Source of the DNA: Bacteroidaceae bacterium
GTDB lineage: Bacteria; Bacteroidota; Bacteroidia; Bacteroidales; Bacteroidaceae
DNA: 46,175 bases
NCBI GenBank assembly: GCA_017471185.1
Contig: JAFUVZ010000084.1
Location: forward strand, 1 to 46,175
Direction: 5' to 3'
Shown: positions 8,401 through 16,373 of the stretch, in pieces
How the letters are laid out: every line of letters starts with the position of its first letter
Position numbering within the stretch: the first letter of the stretch is position 1
The notes under the pieces: model-generated
Told to the model about the DNA's origin: nothing
Databases searched by the model: none
What the model saw: only the letters and a program-made list of their open reading frames with translations
Translations under genes and position numbers: made by a program

Positions 8401-9564
8401 GTAGTTGAATTCAGAATCGAGCACTTTCTTCTCAATCTCCCTCGCTACACTGCTGTCTTTTTCTAACAAGGAGTAATGCTGCATGAAGAACACGGTGAGG
8501 TAACGTGCCATGTCGTTTCTACAGAATGATAACGGATTCTGCATGAAATAGTCAGACACACTGCTTTTTACGTAGTAGTTCAAGGCTATCTGCATAGCGT
8601 AGCATTCTGAGTTATGGTCTATATAGTGCTTCTTTACCAGCTTCATAGCTTCTTTCTTGGCTGAAGGCAATTCAGACAGCCCCATCGAGATAGCGTAGGC
8701 AAAGTTGGAGAGCGGGTCTTCAAAATAATCTATCTTGTAATGTTTCAGCAGATTGTTTAATGTCAGGAACGATTCGTCTGCATTCACTTCATGCAAGGAC
8801 TTGATTGCCGAAAGTACTTTGTAATGAAAAGTATCAGGAGACATCTTCTCGAGCGTTTCGTACAGTTTTCCCGTATGCAGGAACTCTATGTAATAGAGAT
8901 AGGTCGCGTTCATAGATTGGCGAAGTGGTTCGTTAAGGTAGGGGTTCTTCAGAAACAGGCCGTTTATCAGTTTCATGTCTTCCACTGGCTCCAGTTTCAC
9001 CCAGCTTTTAAGAACGTGACATTTCAAAAATACGGCGTTTAGTATCTCAGGGGTAATGTGCTGTGTGTAATCAACGTATTCAGAATCATCGCAGAGAGCT
9101 ATGATTAATTGACTGATATTGATATCATCAGCCATTTCCTGCCAATTCACTTTTTCCATGTCATCTATAAAAGGACGGCCGTGCAGGAAGTTGTAGAATG
9201 TCTTGGCTAATCTACATAAAGCTTTATTGTCATCGCTTCCTAACACAGAACCGTAAGACTGAAGTTTGTCAAACTTTTCCGGCTTGATTGTTTGTAGGAC
9301 TTCAGCCAGTCTTTTAGGATTAATATGTGCTTTGCTATATGGTCCTGTGTGAATTGAGAGATTATATCCACGTAAAAGATCTTCATCGAACCAAAATCTC
9401 AAGTTGATTTCTATAGTTGTCAATCGCAACTTGAAAGAATCGTAAATATACCTGATATCATCGTAAGTAAAATCGCCCAGTGTACAGGCTATTACTTGCA
9501 GCACTGGGTGGTCAATGCCGGGATTCAGGTCTGTCTCCATGGACTTTTTATTCACCTTTACCAT
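5485..9564 (-). CDS. SNF2-family helicase-like ATPase, very large N-terminal region
   Basis: 1359 aa, soluble. The C-terminal third is a complete SNF2 motor. It shows motif I DDMGLGKT (around 928-935), motif II DEAH (around 1025-1028), motif III [9 protein letters not shown], motif IV [11 protein letters not shown], and motifs V/[28 protein letters not shown] and SDRAYRIGQ (about 1295-1303). Such ATPases translocate on double-stranded DNA and remodel protein-DNA complexes, as RapA does on RNA polymerase. Residues 1 to about 900 match no domain I can name. They are mixed alpha/beta and rich in charged residues, with no SWIM zinc cysteine cluster visible. The start at 9564 is supported by a promoter 30 bp upstream. 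It leads an apparent operon with punA and thiL. The ATPase call is firm; the cellular role is unknown. Confidence 0.88.
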   Translation of the reverse strand: [1359 protein letters not shown]

Positions 9565-9594
9565 GTTTGCAATGCTTTTTCATTAGTTCAAGTG

Positions 9595-9626
9595 CAAAAA
9601 TAAAAATATTAGCTAAATTGTACAAG
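9595..9626 (-). promoter_or_regulatory. Promoter of the SNF2-punA-thiL unit
   Basis: On the minus strand, CTTG (9626-9623), a 20-bp spacer and TATTTTTG (9602-9595), with one mismatch in the -33 box. The leader would be about 25 nt. It is divergent from the patatin promoter at 9742-9773. Confidence 0.6.
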
Positions 9627-9741
9627 TTTATATTTTCTTTATTTTTCCTACGTGTCTTCTGATTTTTACGAAAAATATTGATATATATCGACTATTGCTG
9701 ATAATTATGTGCGGCCGCTGAAGTGATCTTTTTCCGTCACA

Positions 9742-9773
9742 TTTGTACAATTGGCAGGTTTATGCTACATTTG
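9742..9773 (+). promoter_or_regulatory. Promoter of the first patatin gene
   Basis: TTTG (9742-9745), exactly 20 bp, then TACATTTG (9766-9773): a perfect match to the Bacteroidetes consensus. It places the transcript start about 16 nt before the ATG at 9796 and supports that start over longer frames. Confidence 0.8.
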
Positions 9774-9795
9774 CACTCAAAGAAACAGTATATGT

Positions 9796-10662
9796 ATGAG
9801 GAATGTGGCATTAGTTCTTTCAAGTGGAGGAGCCAGAGGACTGGCTCATGTCGGAGCTATTGACGAGCTGACAAGCAGTGGGTATCGCATAAGGAGCATT
9901 GCAGGGTCATCAATGGGCGCACTGGTAGGTGGCGTATATGCCACAGGCAAGCTGAAAGAGTTTAAGGAATGGATGATGAGTATAGACAAACGCAAGATGT
10001 TTTCTCTAATGGACCTGTCGTTGAGTATCTCACATATCGTAAAGGGCGACAAGGTTATTGATGCGCTGAAATCGTTTGTGCCTGATGTCAATATAGAAGA
10101 CCTGCCGATAGAATATAAAGCTGTGGCCACCGACTGGGAGAATGGACGAGAGGTGGTGTATGACAAAGGCAGCCTTTTTGAAGCCATCCGTGCTTCCATC
10201 TCCATCCCCCTGTTCTTCAATCCCGTGTGGCGCGAAGACATGGTGCTGGTTGACGGAGGCATCATTAATCCCTTGCCATTGAAGCAGGGTAGCCAGATGA
10301 GTGGCGAATTGCTTGTGGCTGTGAATGTGAGCGGTTCATACTGGGGCGGGCAAATGAAACTGAAACAGAACATTGAGAAGATGAAGGAGCTGAGGCGCTC
10401 TAAGCCAATGAGCTTCATCGAGTCTTTGCTGCCATCGGGCATAAATGTGAATTACATCACCCTTATGCAGCGCATGAGCTGCATAATGATGCAGCAGATT
10501 GCGGCTATGAGCATCCAGCTATACAAGCCGGATATCGTGGTAGAGATTCCTACAAACCGTTTCAGCAGTTTCGACTTTGACAAGTTTGTGAAGATTTCAA
10601 ATTACGGACAGCTGAAGATGAGAAAGGCGTTGGCTAATTATTCATGTGTGTCAGATTTATAA
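9796..10662 (+). CDS. Patatin-like phospholipase (canonical active site)
   Basis: 288 aa, no signal peptide. All patatin elements are present: oxyanion loop SSGGARGLAH (9-18), nucleophile Ser39 in GSSMG, and the dyad Asp153 in DGGIINPLP. The family hydrolyses acyl ester bonds of phospholipids or related lipids with a Ser-Asp dyad. Lacking an export signal, it should act in the cytoplasm or on the inner membrane. The ATG at 9796 puts the oxyanion loop at the usual distance from the N-terminus and sits just behind a consensus promoter. The basic, Met-rich segment around residues 180-240 (MQRMSCIMMQQIAAM) may contact membrane. It is apparently monocistronic; the next gene has its own promoter. 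The substrate is unknown. Confidence 0.88.
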   Translation: MRNVALVLSSGGARGLAHVGAIDELTSSGYRIRSIAGSSMGALVGGVYATGKLKEFKEWMMSIDKRKMFSLMDLSLSISHIVKGDKVIDALKSFVPDVNIEDLPIEYKAVATDWENGREVVYDKGSLFEAIRASISIPLFFNPVWREDMVLVDGGIINPLPLKQGSQMSGELLVAVNVSGSYWGGQMKLKQNIEKMKELRRSKPMSFIESLLPSGINVNYITLMQRMSCIMMQQIAAMSIQLYKPDIVVEIPTNRFSSFDFDKFVKISNYGQLKMRKALANYSCVSDL

Positions 10663-10719
10663 TCAGCTAAGGCCTTCTGGACTTTTTTCAGGGTAGTATT
10701 TTAGAAAAGTATGTTTTTA

Positions 10720-10751
10720 TTTGAGGGATATTGGATATTATACTATATTTG
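10720..10751 (+). promoter_or_regulatory. Promoter of the esterase gene
   Basis: TTTG (10720-10723), 20-bp spacer, TATATTTG (10744-10751): a second perfect consensus promoter. The leader to the ATG at 10794 would be about 36 nt. Confidence 0.8.
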
Positions 10752-10793
10752 TGGTCAATTTATATAACATGTTTCAATCAAATAAACGAAGTT

Positions 10794-11930
10794 ATGAAAA
10801 AGTATCTCTTTTTGGTATTTGCTGCCTTGATGGCAGTAGGTGCAGGTGCTCAGGAACTGGCTAATTTCAGCCGTGGAGCACAACAGATCGTTTCTCCTGA
10901 AGTGAAGGGAGACTCTGTGACATTCCGTCTGAACGCTAATTATGCCACTGTGGTTAACCTCTATGGCAACTGGATGGCTAACTACACGGATGTGGTGCCT
11001 TTGACTAAGGGTAATGACGGTGTTTGGGAAGTGACTATCGCCGCTCCTGAACCTGAGATTTACACTTACAACTTCATCGTTGACGGAGTGAGTGTGAATG
11101 ACCCTCGAAACTACATGGTTCAGCGTGACGGTACACGATACCTGAACATGTTGTTTATCCCTGGTGAGCGTTCGGCTAACTATAACGAGACGCTGGCGCA
11201 TCGTGGAACCGTCAGTTACAGATGGTATGACAGCAGCATACTTGGCATGAACCGCCGACTGACGGTCTATACTCCTTATGGCTACGAAAGCAGCAATAAG
11301 AAGTATCCTGTGCTTTACCTGCTTCATGGAGCCGGAGGCGATGAGGAGGCTTGGTCAAGCATGGGTCGTACAGCTCAAATCCTGGATAACCTGATTGAAC
11401 AGGGCAAGGCTGTGCCTATGATTGTGGTAATGCCTAACGGCAACCCTGGCCAGCAAGCTGCAAGTACCTTGGGATTGCCAGTGAAGAACATCGACCTGCG
11501 TGCTCCTGAGAATGCAAACCTGTATGTGAAGAGTCTGGTAAACGAGATCGTTCCTTTCATCGAGAAGGAATACCGCGCTATCCCTAAGAAGGCTTCTCGT
11601 GCCATTGCCGGTCTGAGCATGGGTGGTGGGCATACATTCGCCGCTACTACGCTGTATCCTGATAAGTTCGATTATATTTGCCCGATGAGTGCAGGCGCAC
11701 GTGAGAGCGACGCATTGGATGGTCAGCTTCAGGGCATCAAGAAGGCTGGCTATAAGCTCTACTGGATTGGTTGTGGCACGGCTGACTTCGCTTATCCTGG
11801 CAACCAGGTGCTTGACAAGGCATTAACCCGCAACGGTATGCCTCATACTTTCTTTGAGAGTACCGGTGGCCACGAGTGGAAGAACTGGCGTCTGTACCTG
11901 AACACTTTCGCTCCTCTGCTTTTCAAGTAA
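10794..11930 (+). CDS. Secreted CE1-type (feruloyl/acetyl) esterase
   Basis: 378 aa. Residues 1-20 (MKKYLFLVFAALMAVGAGAQ) form a signal peptide. An N-terminal immunoglobulin-like E-set/CBM48-like module (about 30-125, with VVNLYGNWM and YTYNFIVDGV) precedes an alpha/beta-hydrolase of the esterase D / carbohydrate esterase family 1 type. Within it lie LLHGAGGDEEAW (177-188), nucleophile Ser275 in GLSMGG, acid Asp331 in GTADF and His360 in GGHEW. This two-module layout is typical of Bacteroidetes esterases that remove ferulate or acetate from xylan side chains, but related proteins act on other esters, so the substrate is inferred only. Flanked by its own promoter and a strong terminator, it is a single-gene unit. 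Confidence 0.87.
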   Translation: MKKYLFLVFAALMAVGAGAQELANFSRGAQQIVSPEVKGDSVTFRLNANYATVVNLYGNWMANYTDVVPLTKGNDGVWEVTIAAPEPEIYTYNFIVDGVSVNDPRNYMVQRDGTRYLNMLFIPGERSANYNETLAHRGTVSYRWYDSSILGMNRRLTVYTPYGYESSNKKYPVLYLLHGAGGDEEAWSSMGRTAQILDNLIEQGKAVPMIVVMPNGNPGQQAASTLGLPVKNIDLRAPENANLYVKSLVNEIVPFIEKEYRAIPKKASRAIAGLSMGGGHTFAATTLYPDKFDYICPMSAGARESDALDGQLQGIKKAGYKLYWIGCGTADFAYPGNQVLDKALTRNGMPHTFFESTGGHEWKNWRLYLNTFAPLLFK

Positions 11931-11956
11931 TAAATTGACAGATATGACAGAATGAG

Positions 11957-11981
11957 GGTGTGCTTCGGCACACCTTTTTTT
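11957..11981 (+). terminator. Terminator of the esterase gene
   Basis: GGTGTGC (11957-11963), a TTCG tetraloop and GCACACC (11968-11974) form a perfect 7-bp stem, followed by seven T residues (11975-11981). A classic intrinsic terminator. Confidence 0.92.
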
Positions 11982-12005
11982 CGTTTTCTCAATTCCCGAT
12001 TCGGG

Positions 12006-12932
12006 TTATTTCCTTCTCCATCTGATATATTGTAACTGCTCGTAGCGGATAAAGCGAGAGATGGGTTTGACGGTCACGATGATGGTGACGGCACTTAGCA
12101 CCATCAGGATGCCGATGATGTTCATGAATGTGAGCGATTCACCAAAGACCAGTACGCCACAGAACAGGGCCGTTACAGGCTCCAGCGCACCTAAGATAGA
12201 AGTAGGTGTTGAGCCAATGAGGTGGATAGAAACCGTAATGGTAATCAGGGAAATGACGGTTGGCATCAAGGCCAGACCTATGGCATTCATCCACATGGAT
12301 GGTGTTGTCAATGGCTGTAAGTCAGTAAGCAGATTCAGTCTCACAACATATACGGAAATGCCGAAGAGAATACTGTAGAACGTGAGTTTCTCTGTAGGCA
12401 TAGTCTTTAATACTGAGCGGTTGACGGCTACCAGATAAATGGCATAGGAGAGGGCAGATATCGCCACCAGTCCTAAACCAATCATGTTCATCGGCTTGCC
12501 TGAACCGTTTTCTTTAAGCAAGGAAATGCCCCAGAAAGCCATGAGGATAGCAAATATGGTGATGGGCTTCAGTTTCTCATGGAAAAATGCGGCACTGATG
12601 AGTGCTACCATGATGGGGTACAGGAACAGAATGGTGGAGGCTATTCCTGCATCCATATAGTTATAGCTGAGGAACAACGTAAGCGATGAGAGTGAGAAAA
12701 GTATGCCCATCGTGAACAGAGGAACTATCTCATTACGCTTCAAGGCGAACGACTGCCCGTGGTATTTCATCAGGATGGCCAGCAGGATAATGGCGAAGAA
12801 ATAGCGGTAGAAAAGGGTCGAATCAGGGGTGAAACCTTGCTGGTAAAGTGGCAGGGCAAATAAGGGGTTAAGACCGTAACAGGCTGAGCCAATAATTCCT
12901 AATGCATATCCTTTAATCTGTTTTCTATCCAT
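12006..12932 (-). CDS. EamA/DMT-superfamily transporter
   Basis: 308 aa with about ten hydrophobic helices in two EamA repeats (roughly 8-140 and 155-290), the layout of drug/metabolite transporters of the RhaT/YdcZ type. Recognisable pieces are the opening YALGIIGSACYGLNPLFALPLY and the second-repeat end STPTSILGALEPVTALFCGVLVFGESLT, a typical DMT signature. It probably exports or imports a small metabolite across the inner membrane; the substrate cannot be told. The C-terminus is basic (RYEQLQYIRWRRK). It follows trmN6 on the same strand with a 55-bp gap carrying a candidate -7 box. Confidence 0.88.
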   Translation of the reverse strand: MDRKQIKGYALGIIGSACYGLNPLFALPLYQQGFTPDSTLFYRYFFAIILLAILMKYHGQSFALKRNEIVPLFTMGILFSLSSLTLFLSYNYMDAGIASTILFLYPIMVALISAAFFHEKLKPITIFAILMAFWGISLLKENGSGKPMNMIGLGLVAISALSYAIYLVAVNRSVLKTMPTEKLTFYSILFGISVYVVRLNLLTDLQPLTTPSMWMNAIGLALMPTVISLITITVSIHLIGSTPTSILGALEPVTALFCGVLVFGESLTFMNIIGILMVLSAVTIIVTVKPISRFIRYEQLQYIRWRRK

Positions 12933-12960
12933 TTTAACAATGCCTATTGAAAAAACGGTG

Positions 12961-12968
12961 CAAAGATA
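12961..12968 (-). promoter_or_regulatory. Candidate -7 box for the EamA gene
   Basis: On the minus strand it reads TATCTTTG, a full match to TAnnTTTG, 28 bp before the start at 12932. The nearest -33-like element (GTTG, 12994-12991) is 22 bp away and lies in the trmN6 3' end. Confidence 0.5.
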
Positions 12969-12987
12969 GCAATTATTTTGCCATGTT

Positions 12988-13716
12988 TTACAACTTGATG
13001 TAGAATTCTTCCGTCAGACGACGGTAGGCATCGGTATATCGGCTATCGGCATCCATGAGGTAGAGCGAATCATCGGTCATAGGGCCTGGGTAGGCGAGGT
13101 CGTGTTCAGAGCCACGCCAATAGGTTATGAACAGTCTCCTGCAAGGTTTGCCTGGCTTGGTATAGATGCGTGTTATGGCCTGTGGAAAGAAATGATTATT
13201 GAAAGCCATCTCGTTCACAAACGACTCGGCTTCAGCCGGGATTATCAGACAACAGAGACCGTTGTCTGAAAGCAGACGTCTGGCGTGGAGAAACAACTGA
13301 TGATAGTTGAGCGTGTCATTGTGACGGGCCTGTCGGCGTTGCTGGTCGGGATTCTTCAAGGAATCAGTGAAATAGGGAGGATTGCTGACGATAAGGTCAA
13401 ATGGCTCATCGGAGTCGAAGGTGTTGAAGTCTCCATGAACCAGACTCACTCTGTCGGACCAAGGCGAAGAGGCTATGTTCTCTGCTGCCTGACTGGCTGC
13501 TTGCTCGTCAATCTCAATGGCGAAGACGCGGGCTTCAGGACTGCGTTGAGCCAACATCAGCGCGATGAGTCCGCTGCCTGTCCCCACATCCAGCATACGG
13601 ATATGGCCATCAACAGGGGCAAGGGCTCCGGCAAGCACCCCGTCAGTGCCAACCTTCATGGCACATCTGTCGTGCCAGATGGTGAATCGCTTGAAATGAA
13701 AAAATCCGTTAGACAT
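12988..13716 (-). CDS. trmN6: tRNA1(Val) (adenine37-N6)-methyltransferase
   Basis: 242 aa, Rossmann-fold SAM-dependent N6-adenine methyltransferase. The SAM-binding motif LDVGTGSG is at 42-49 and the catalytic NPPY at 112-115. The N-terminal FHFKRFTIWHDRCAMKVGTDGVLAGA segment (6-31) is the family signature of TrmN6 (YfiC), which methylates A37 next to the anticodon of tRNA1(Val). The ATG at 13716 was chosen because the signature starts right there; the open frame extends 50 codons upstream through AT-rich sequence without homology. It lies divergent to lon. Confidence 0.9.
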   Translation of the reverse strand: MSNGFFHFKRFTIWHDRCAMKVGTDGVLAGALAPVDGHIRMLDVGTGSGLIALMLAQRSPEARVFAIEIDEQAASQAAENIASSPWSDRVSLVHGDFNTFDSDEPFDLIVSNPPYFTDSLKNPDQQRRQARHNDTLNYHQLFLHARRLLSDNGLCCLIIPAEAESFVNEMAFNNHFFPQAITRIYTKPGKPCRRLFITYWRGSEHDLAYPGPMTDDSLYLMDADSRYTDAYRRLTEEFYIKL

Positions 13717-13740
13717 GGCTTTATCCTTGTTTCTGACCTG

Positions 13741-13748
13741 CAAATGTA
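13741..13748 (-). promoter_or_regulatory. Candidate -7 box for trmN6
   Basis: Minus-strand TACATTTG matches TAnnTTTG and lies 25 bp before the ATG at 13716, supporting that start. No clear -33 box is seen. Confidence 0.45.
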
Positions 13749-13898
13749 GGCATTTTAAGGCTAAATCAGCTATTTTTTGGCATTGTTTTTGTTTTTTAAG
13801 AGTGTATAGGGTGGGAAAGTGAAGAATTAGCTGTAACTTTACACACTTTTTGTGGAATACCCGCAAAAATGACCTAATTTTATAGACTAAATTTAACG

Positions 13899-16373
13899 AT
13901 GAACAAATTCTTTTTAGAAGAAGAAAGACAGGACAATGTAATATCTGTGTTCACAGATTTGGACGGATCGGAAGAGAAGTTCGTGAATGTGGAGATCAGT
14001 GATGTGCTTCCCATTTTACCTTTACGTAATATGGTGTTATTCCCAGGTGTTGTCATTCCTGTCTCATTAGGCAGGAAATCATCATTGCGCCTGGTCAAGG
14101 AGGCCGAGCGCAAAGGAAATTTTATAGGCGTTTTCTGTCAGATACAGTCGGATACTGAGGATCCGGAATTTAACGATTTACATAATATAGGAACCGTAGG
14201 CAAGGTGGTGCGTGTGCTACAGATGCCTGACCAGACGAGCACGGTTATCTTGCAAGGAGTGAAGCGTATCGAACTTTTGGATATCATCAATTTTGACCCT
14301 TATCTGAAAGGGCACGTGAAAACTCTTGAAGATGAGATGCCACAGAAGGGAGACAGGGAGTTTCAGGCACTGGTGGATTCTGTAAAGGAGCTTGCGTATA
14401 AGTATATCAGACTGTCTGACATGGTTCCTGCTGAATCGGCATTTGGCATTAAGAACATCACCAACAACTTGTTCCTGGTGGATTTTTTGTGCGTTAACCT
14501 TCCCCTCAAGAAGGACGAGAAGATGGAACTGCTCATGATCGACGGACTGAAAAACCGTACGTACCGGTTGCTGGAGTTTCTGAACAGAGAGGTGCAGCTG
14601 GCGGAAATCAAGGCTTCCATTCAGATGAGAGCCCGTGAGGACATTGACCAGCAACAACGGGAATACTTCCTGCAACAGCAGATCAAGACCATTCAGGATG
14701 AACTGGGTGGCAACGGATCACGCCGGGAACTCGAGGAAATGCGTAAGAAGGCCGATACTATCAAGTGGAGCTCCGAGGTGAAGGATACATTCCTGAAGGA
14801 GGTGGATAAACTGGAGCAGATGCACCAGCAATCGCCAGAATACAGTATGCAATTTGAATATCTCAAGACTATGATGTCCTTGCCTTGGGGTATCTATACC
14901 AATGATAACCTGAATATCCAGAATGCTGAGAAGGTGTTGAACAAAGACCATTATGGTTTGGAGAAGGTGAAGGAACGCATCCTGGAGCACTTGGCCGTTT
15001 TGAAACTGAAGGGTGACATGAAGTCGCCTATCATCTGTCTGTATGGCCCTCCTGGAGTAGGTAAGACCTCTTTGGGCAAGTCAATCGCTACGGCTTTGAA
15101 ACGTAGATATATACGTATGTCATTAGGAGGCGTGCATGACGAAGCTGAGATTCGTGGTCATCGTAAGACTTACATTGGCGCAATGCCCGGCAGAATTATT
15201 AAGGGTATGATCAAGGCTGGTTCTTCTAACCCAGTCATCGTTCTGGATGAAGTCGATAAACTGGGTATCGACGTACATGGCGACCCGTCTTCCGCGTTGC
15301 TGGAAGTGCTGGATCCTGAACAGAACGTTACGTTCCATGACAACTACCTGGATGTGGATTACGACCTATCGAAGGTGATGTTCATAGCTACTGCCAACAA
15401 CCTGCAGACCATTCCTCAGCCATTGCTCGACCGTATGGAACTGATTGAGCTGAGCGGATACCTCACGGAAGAAAAGATCGAGATAGCCCGCAGGCACCTG
15501 CTGCCTAAACAACTGGATGCTAATGGCATGAAGAAGGGCGAGGTAAAGTTTTCGAAGCAGACGCTGGAAGCTATCATTGAGGATTATACCCGTGAGAGTG
15601 GCGTCAGAGAACTGGAGAAGAAGATTGGCAAGGTATTGCGTAAGATGGCACTCCAGTATGCAAAAGACGGTTATCTCGAGAAACATGAGGTAAAGCCTGC
15701 TGACCTGAGAGGCTATCTGGGTGTGCAGGAGTATAGCCGTGACAAATACCAGGGTAATGATTATGCTGGTGTAGTGACGGGTTTGGCATGGACTGCTGTG
15801 GGTGGTGAGATCCTCTTCATTGAGACAAGCCTGAACCGAGGCAAAGGCAAGCTGACGCTTACGGGTAGCCTGGGTGATGTGATGAAAGAATCAGCAATGC
15901 TTGCAGTGGAATATATCAAGGCTCATCCGCAACTGTTGGGTATAGATGTGAAGGTGTTCGATCATTGGGATATCCATATCCACGTGCCAGAGGGTGCCGT
16001 GCCAAAGGACGGGCCATCGGCTGGTATAACTATGGCTACTTCGCTGGCTTCTGCAGTGACTCAACGGAAAGTGAAAGCTAATCTGGCGATGACGGGTGAG
16101 ATTACCTTGAGAGGAAAGGTACTTCCTGTGGGCGGCATCAAGGAGAAGATACTGGCAGCTAAGCGTGCCGGCATCAAGGAAATCATCTTGAGCGATGCGA
16201 ACCGCAAGAACATAGAGGATATCCAGCCTATCTATATAGAAGGATTGACCTTCCACTTCGTAAAGGATGTGAAGGAGGTGTTCGAACTGGCATTGCTTCA
16301 GGAGAAGGTGGCTGATGCCATAGACTTGAACGTGAAAGAAGAAAAGGATAACAAAGGAGAGAAAGAAGATTGA
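13899..16373 (+). CDS. lon: ATP-dependent protease Lon
   Basis: 824 aa, full length for bacterial LonA. Degrades misfolded and regulatory proteins in the cytoplasm. Domains in order: N-terminal substrate-binding LON domain (about 37-240, from [14 protein letters not shown]), a coiled-coil-rich linker (about 240-350, [17 protein letters not shown]), an AAA+ module with Walker A GPPGVGKT (382-389) and Walker [10 protein letters not shown], and the C-terminal protease with Ser707 in GPSAGI and Lys750 in GGIKEK, 43 residues apart as in E. coli Lon. The tail ([12 protein letters not shown]) is acidic/basic and low-complexity. It is first of the lon-tgt-lptG operon; its TGA overlaps the tgt ATG by one base. 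Upstream, TAACTTTA (13834-13841) is a one-mismatch -7 box; no heat-shock element is evident. Confidence 0.97.
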   Translation: MNKFFLEEERQDNVISVFTDLDGSEEKFVNVEISDVLPILPLRNMVLFPGVVIPVSLGRKSSLRLVKEAERKGNFIGVFCQIQSDTEDPEFNDLHNIGTVGKVVRVLQMPDQTSTVILQGVKRIELLDIINFDPYLKGHVKTLEDEMPQKGDREFQALVDSVKELAYKYIRLSDMVPAESAFGIKNITNNLFLVDFLCVNLPLKKDEKMELLMIDGLKNRTYRLLEFLNREVQLAEIKASIQMRAREDIDQQQREYFLQQQIKTIQDELGGNGSRRELEEMRKKADTIKWSSEVKDTFLKEVDKLEQMHQQSPEYSMQFEYLKTMMSLPWGIYTNDNLNIQNAEKVLNKDHYGLEKVKERILEHLAVLKLKGDMKSPIICLYGPPGVGKTSLGKSIATALKRRYIRMSLGGVHDEAEIRGHRKTYIGAMPGRIIKGMIKAGSSNPVIVLDEVDKLGIDVHGDPSSALLEVLDPEQNVTFHDNYLDVDYDLSKVMFIATANNLQTIPQPLLDRMELIELSGYLTEEKIEIARRHLLPKQLDANGMKKGEVKFSKQTLEAIIEDYTRESGVRELEKKIGKVLRKMALQYAKDGYLEKHEVKPADLRGYLGVQEYSRDKYQGNDYAGVVTGLAWTAVGGEILFIETSLNRGKGKLTLTGSLGDVMKESAMLAVEYIKAHPQLLGIDVKVFDHWDIHIHVPEGAVPKDGPSAGITMATSLASAVTQRKVKANLAMTGEITLRGKVLPVGGIKEKILAAKRAGIKEIILSDANRKNIEDIQPIYIEGLTFHFVKDVKEVFELALLQEKVADAIDLNVKEEKDNKGEKED

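Noticed and set aside
9796-10662. Patatin as part of a CBASS-like defence system
   Set aside because: No cyclic-nucleotide synthase (CD-NTase) gene is near either patatin; both have ordinary metabolic or hydrolase neighbours.
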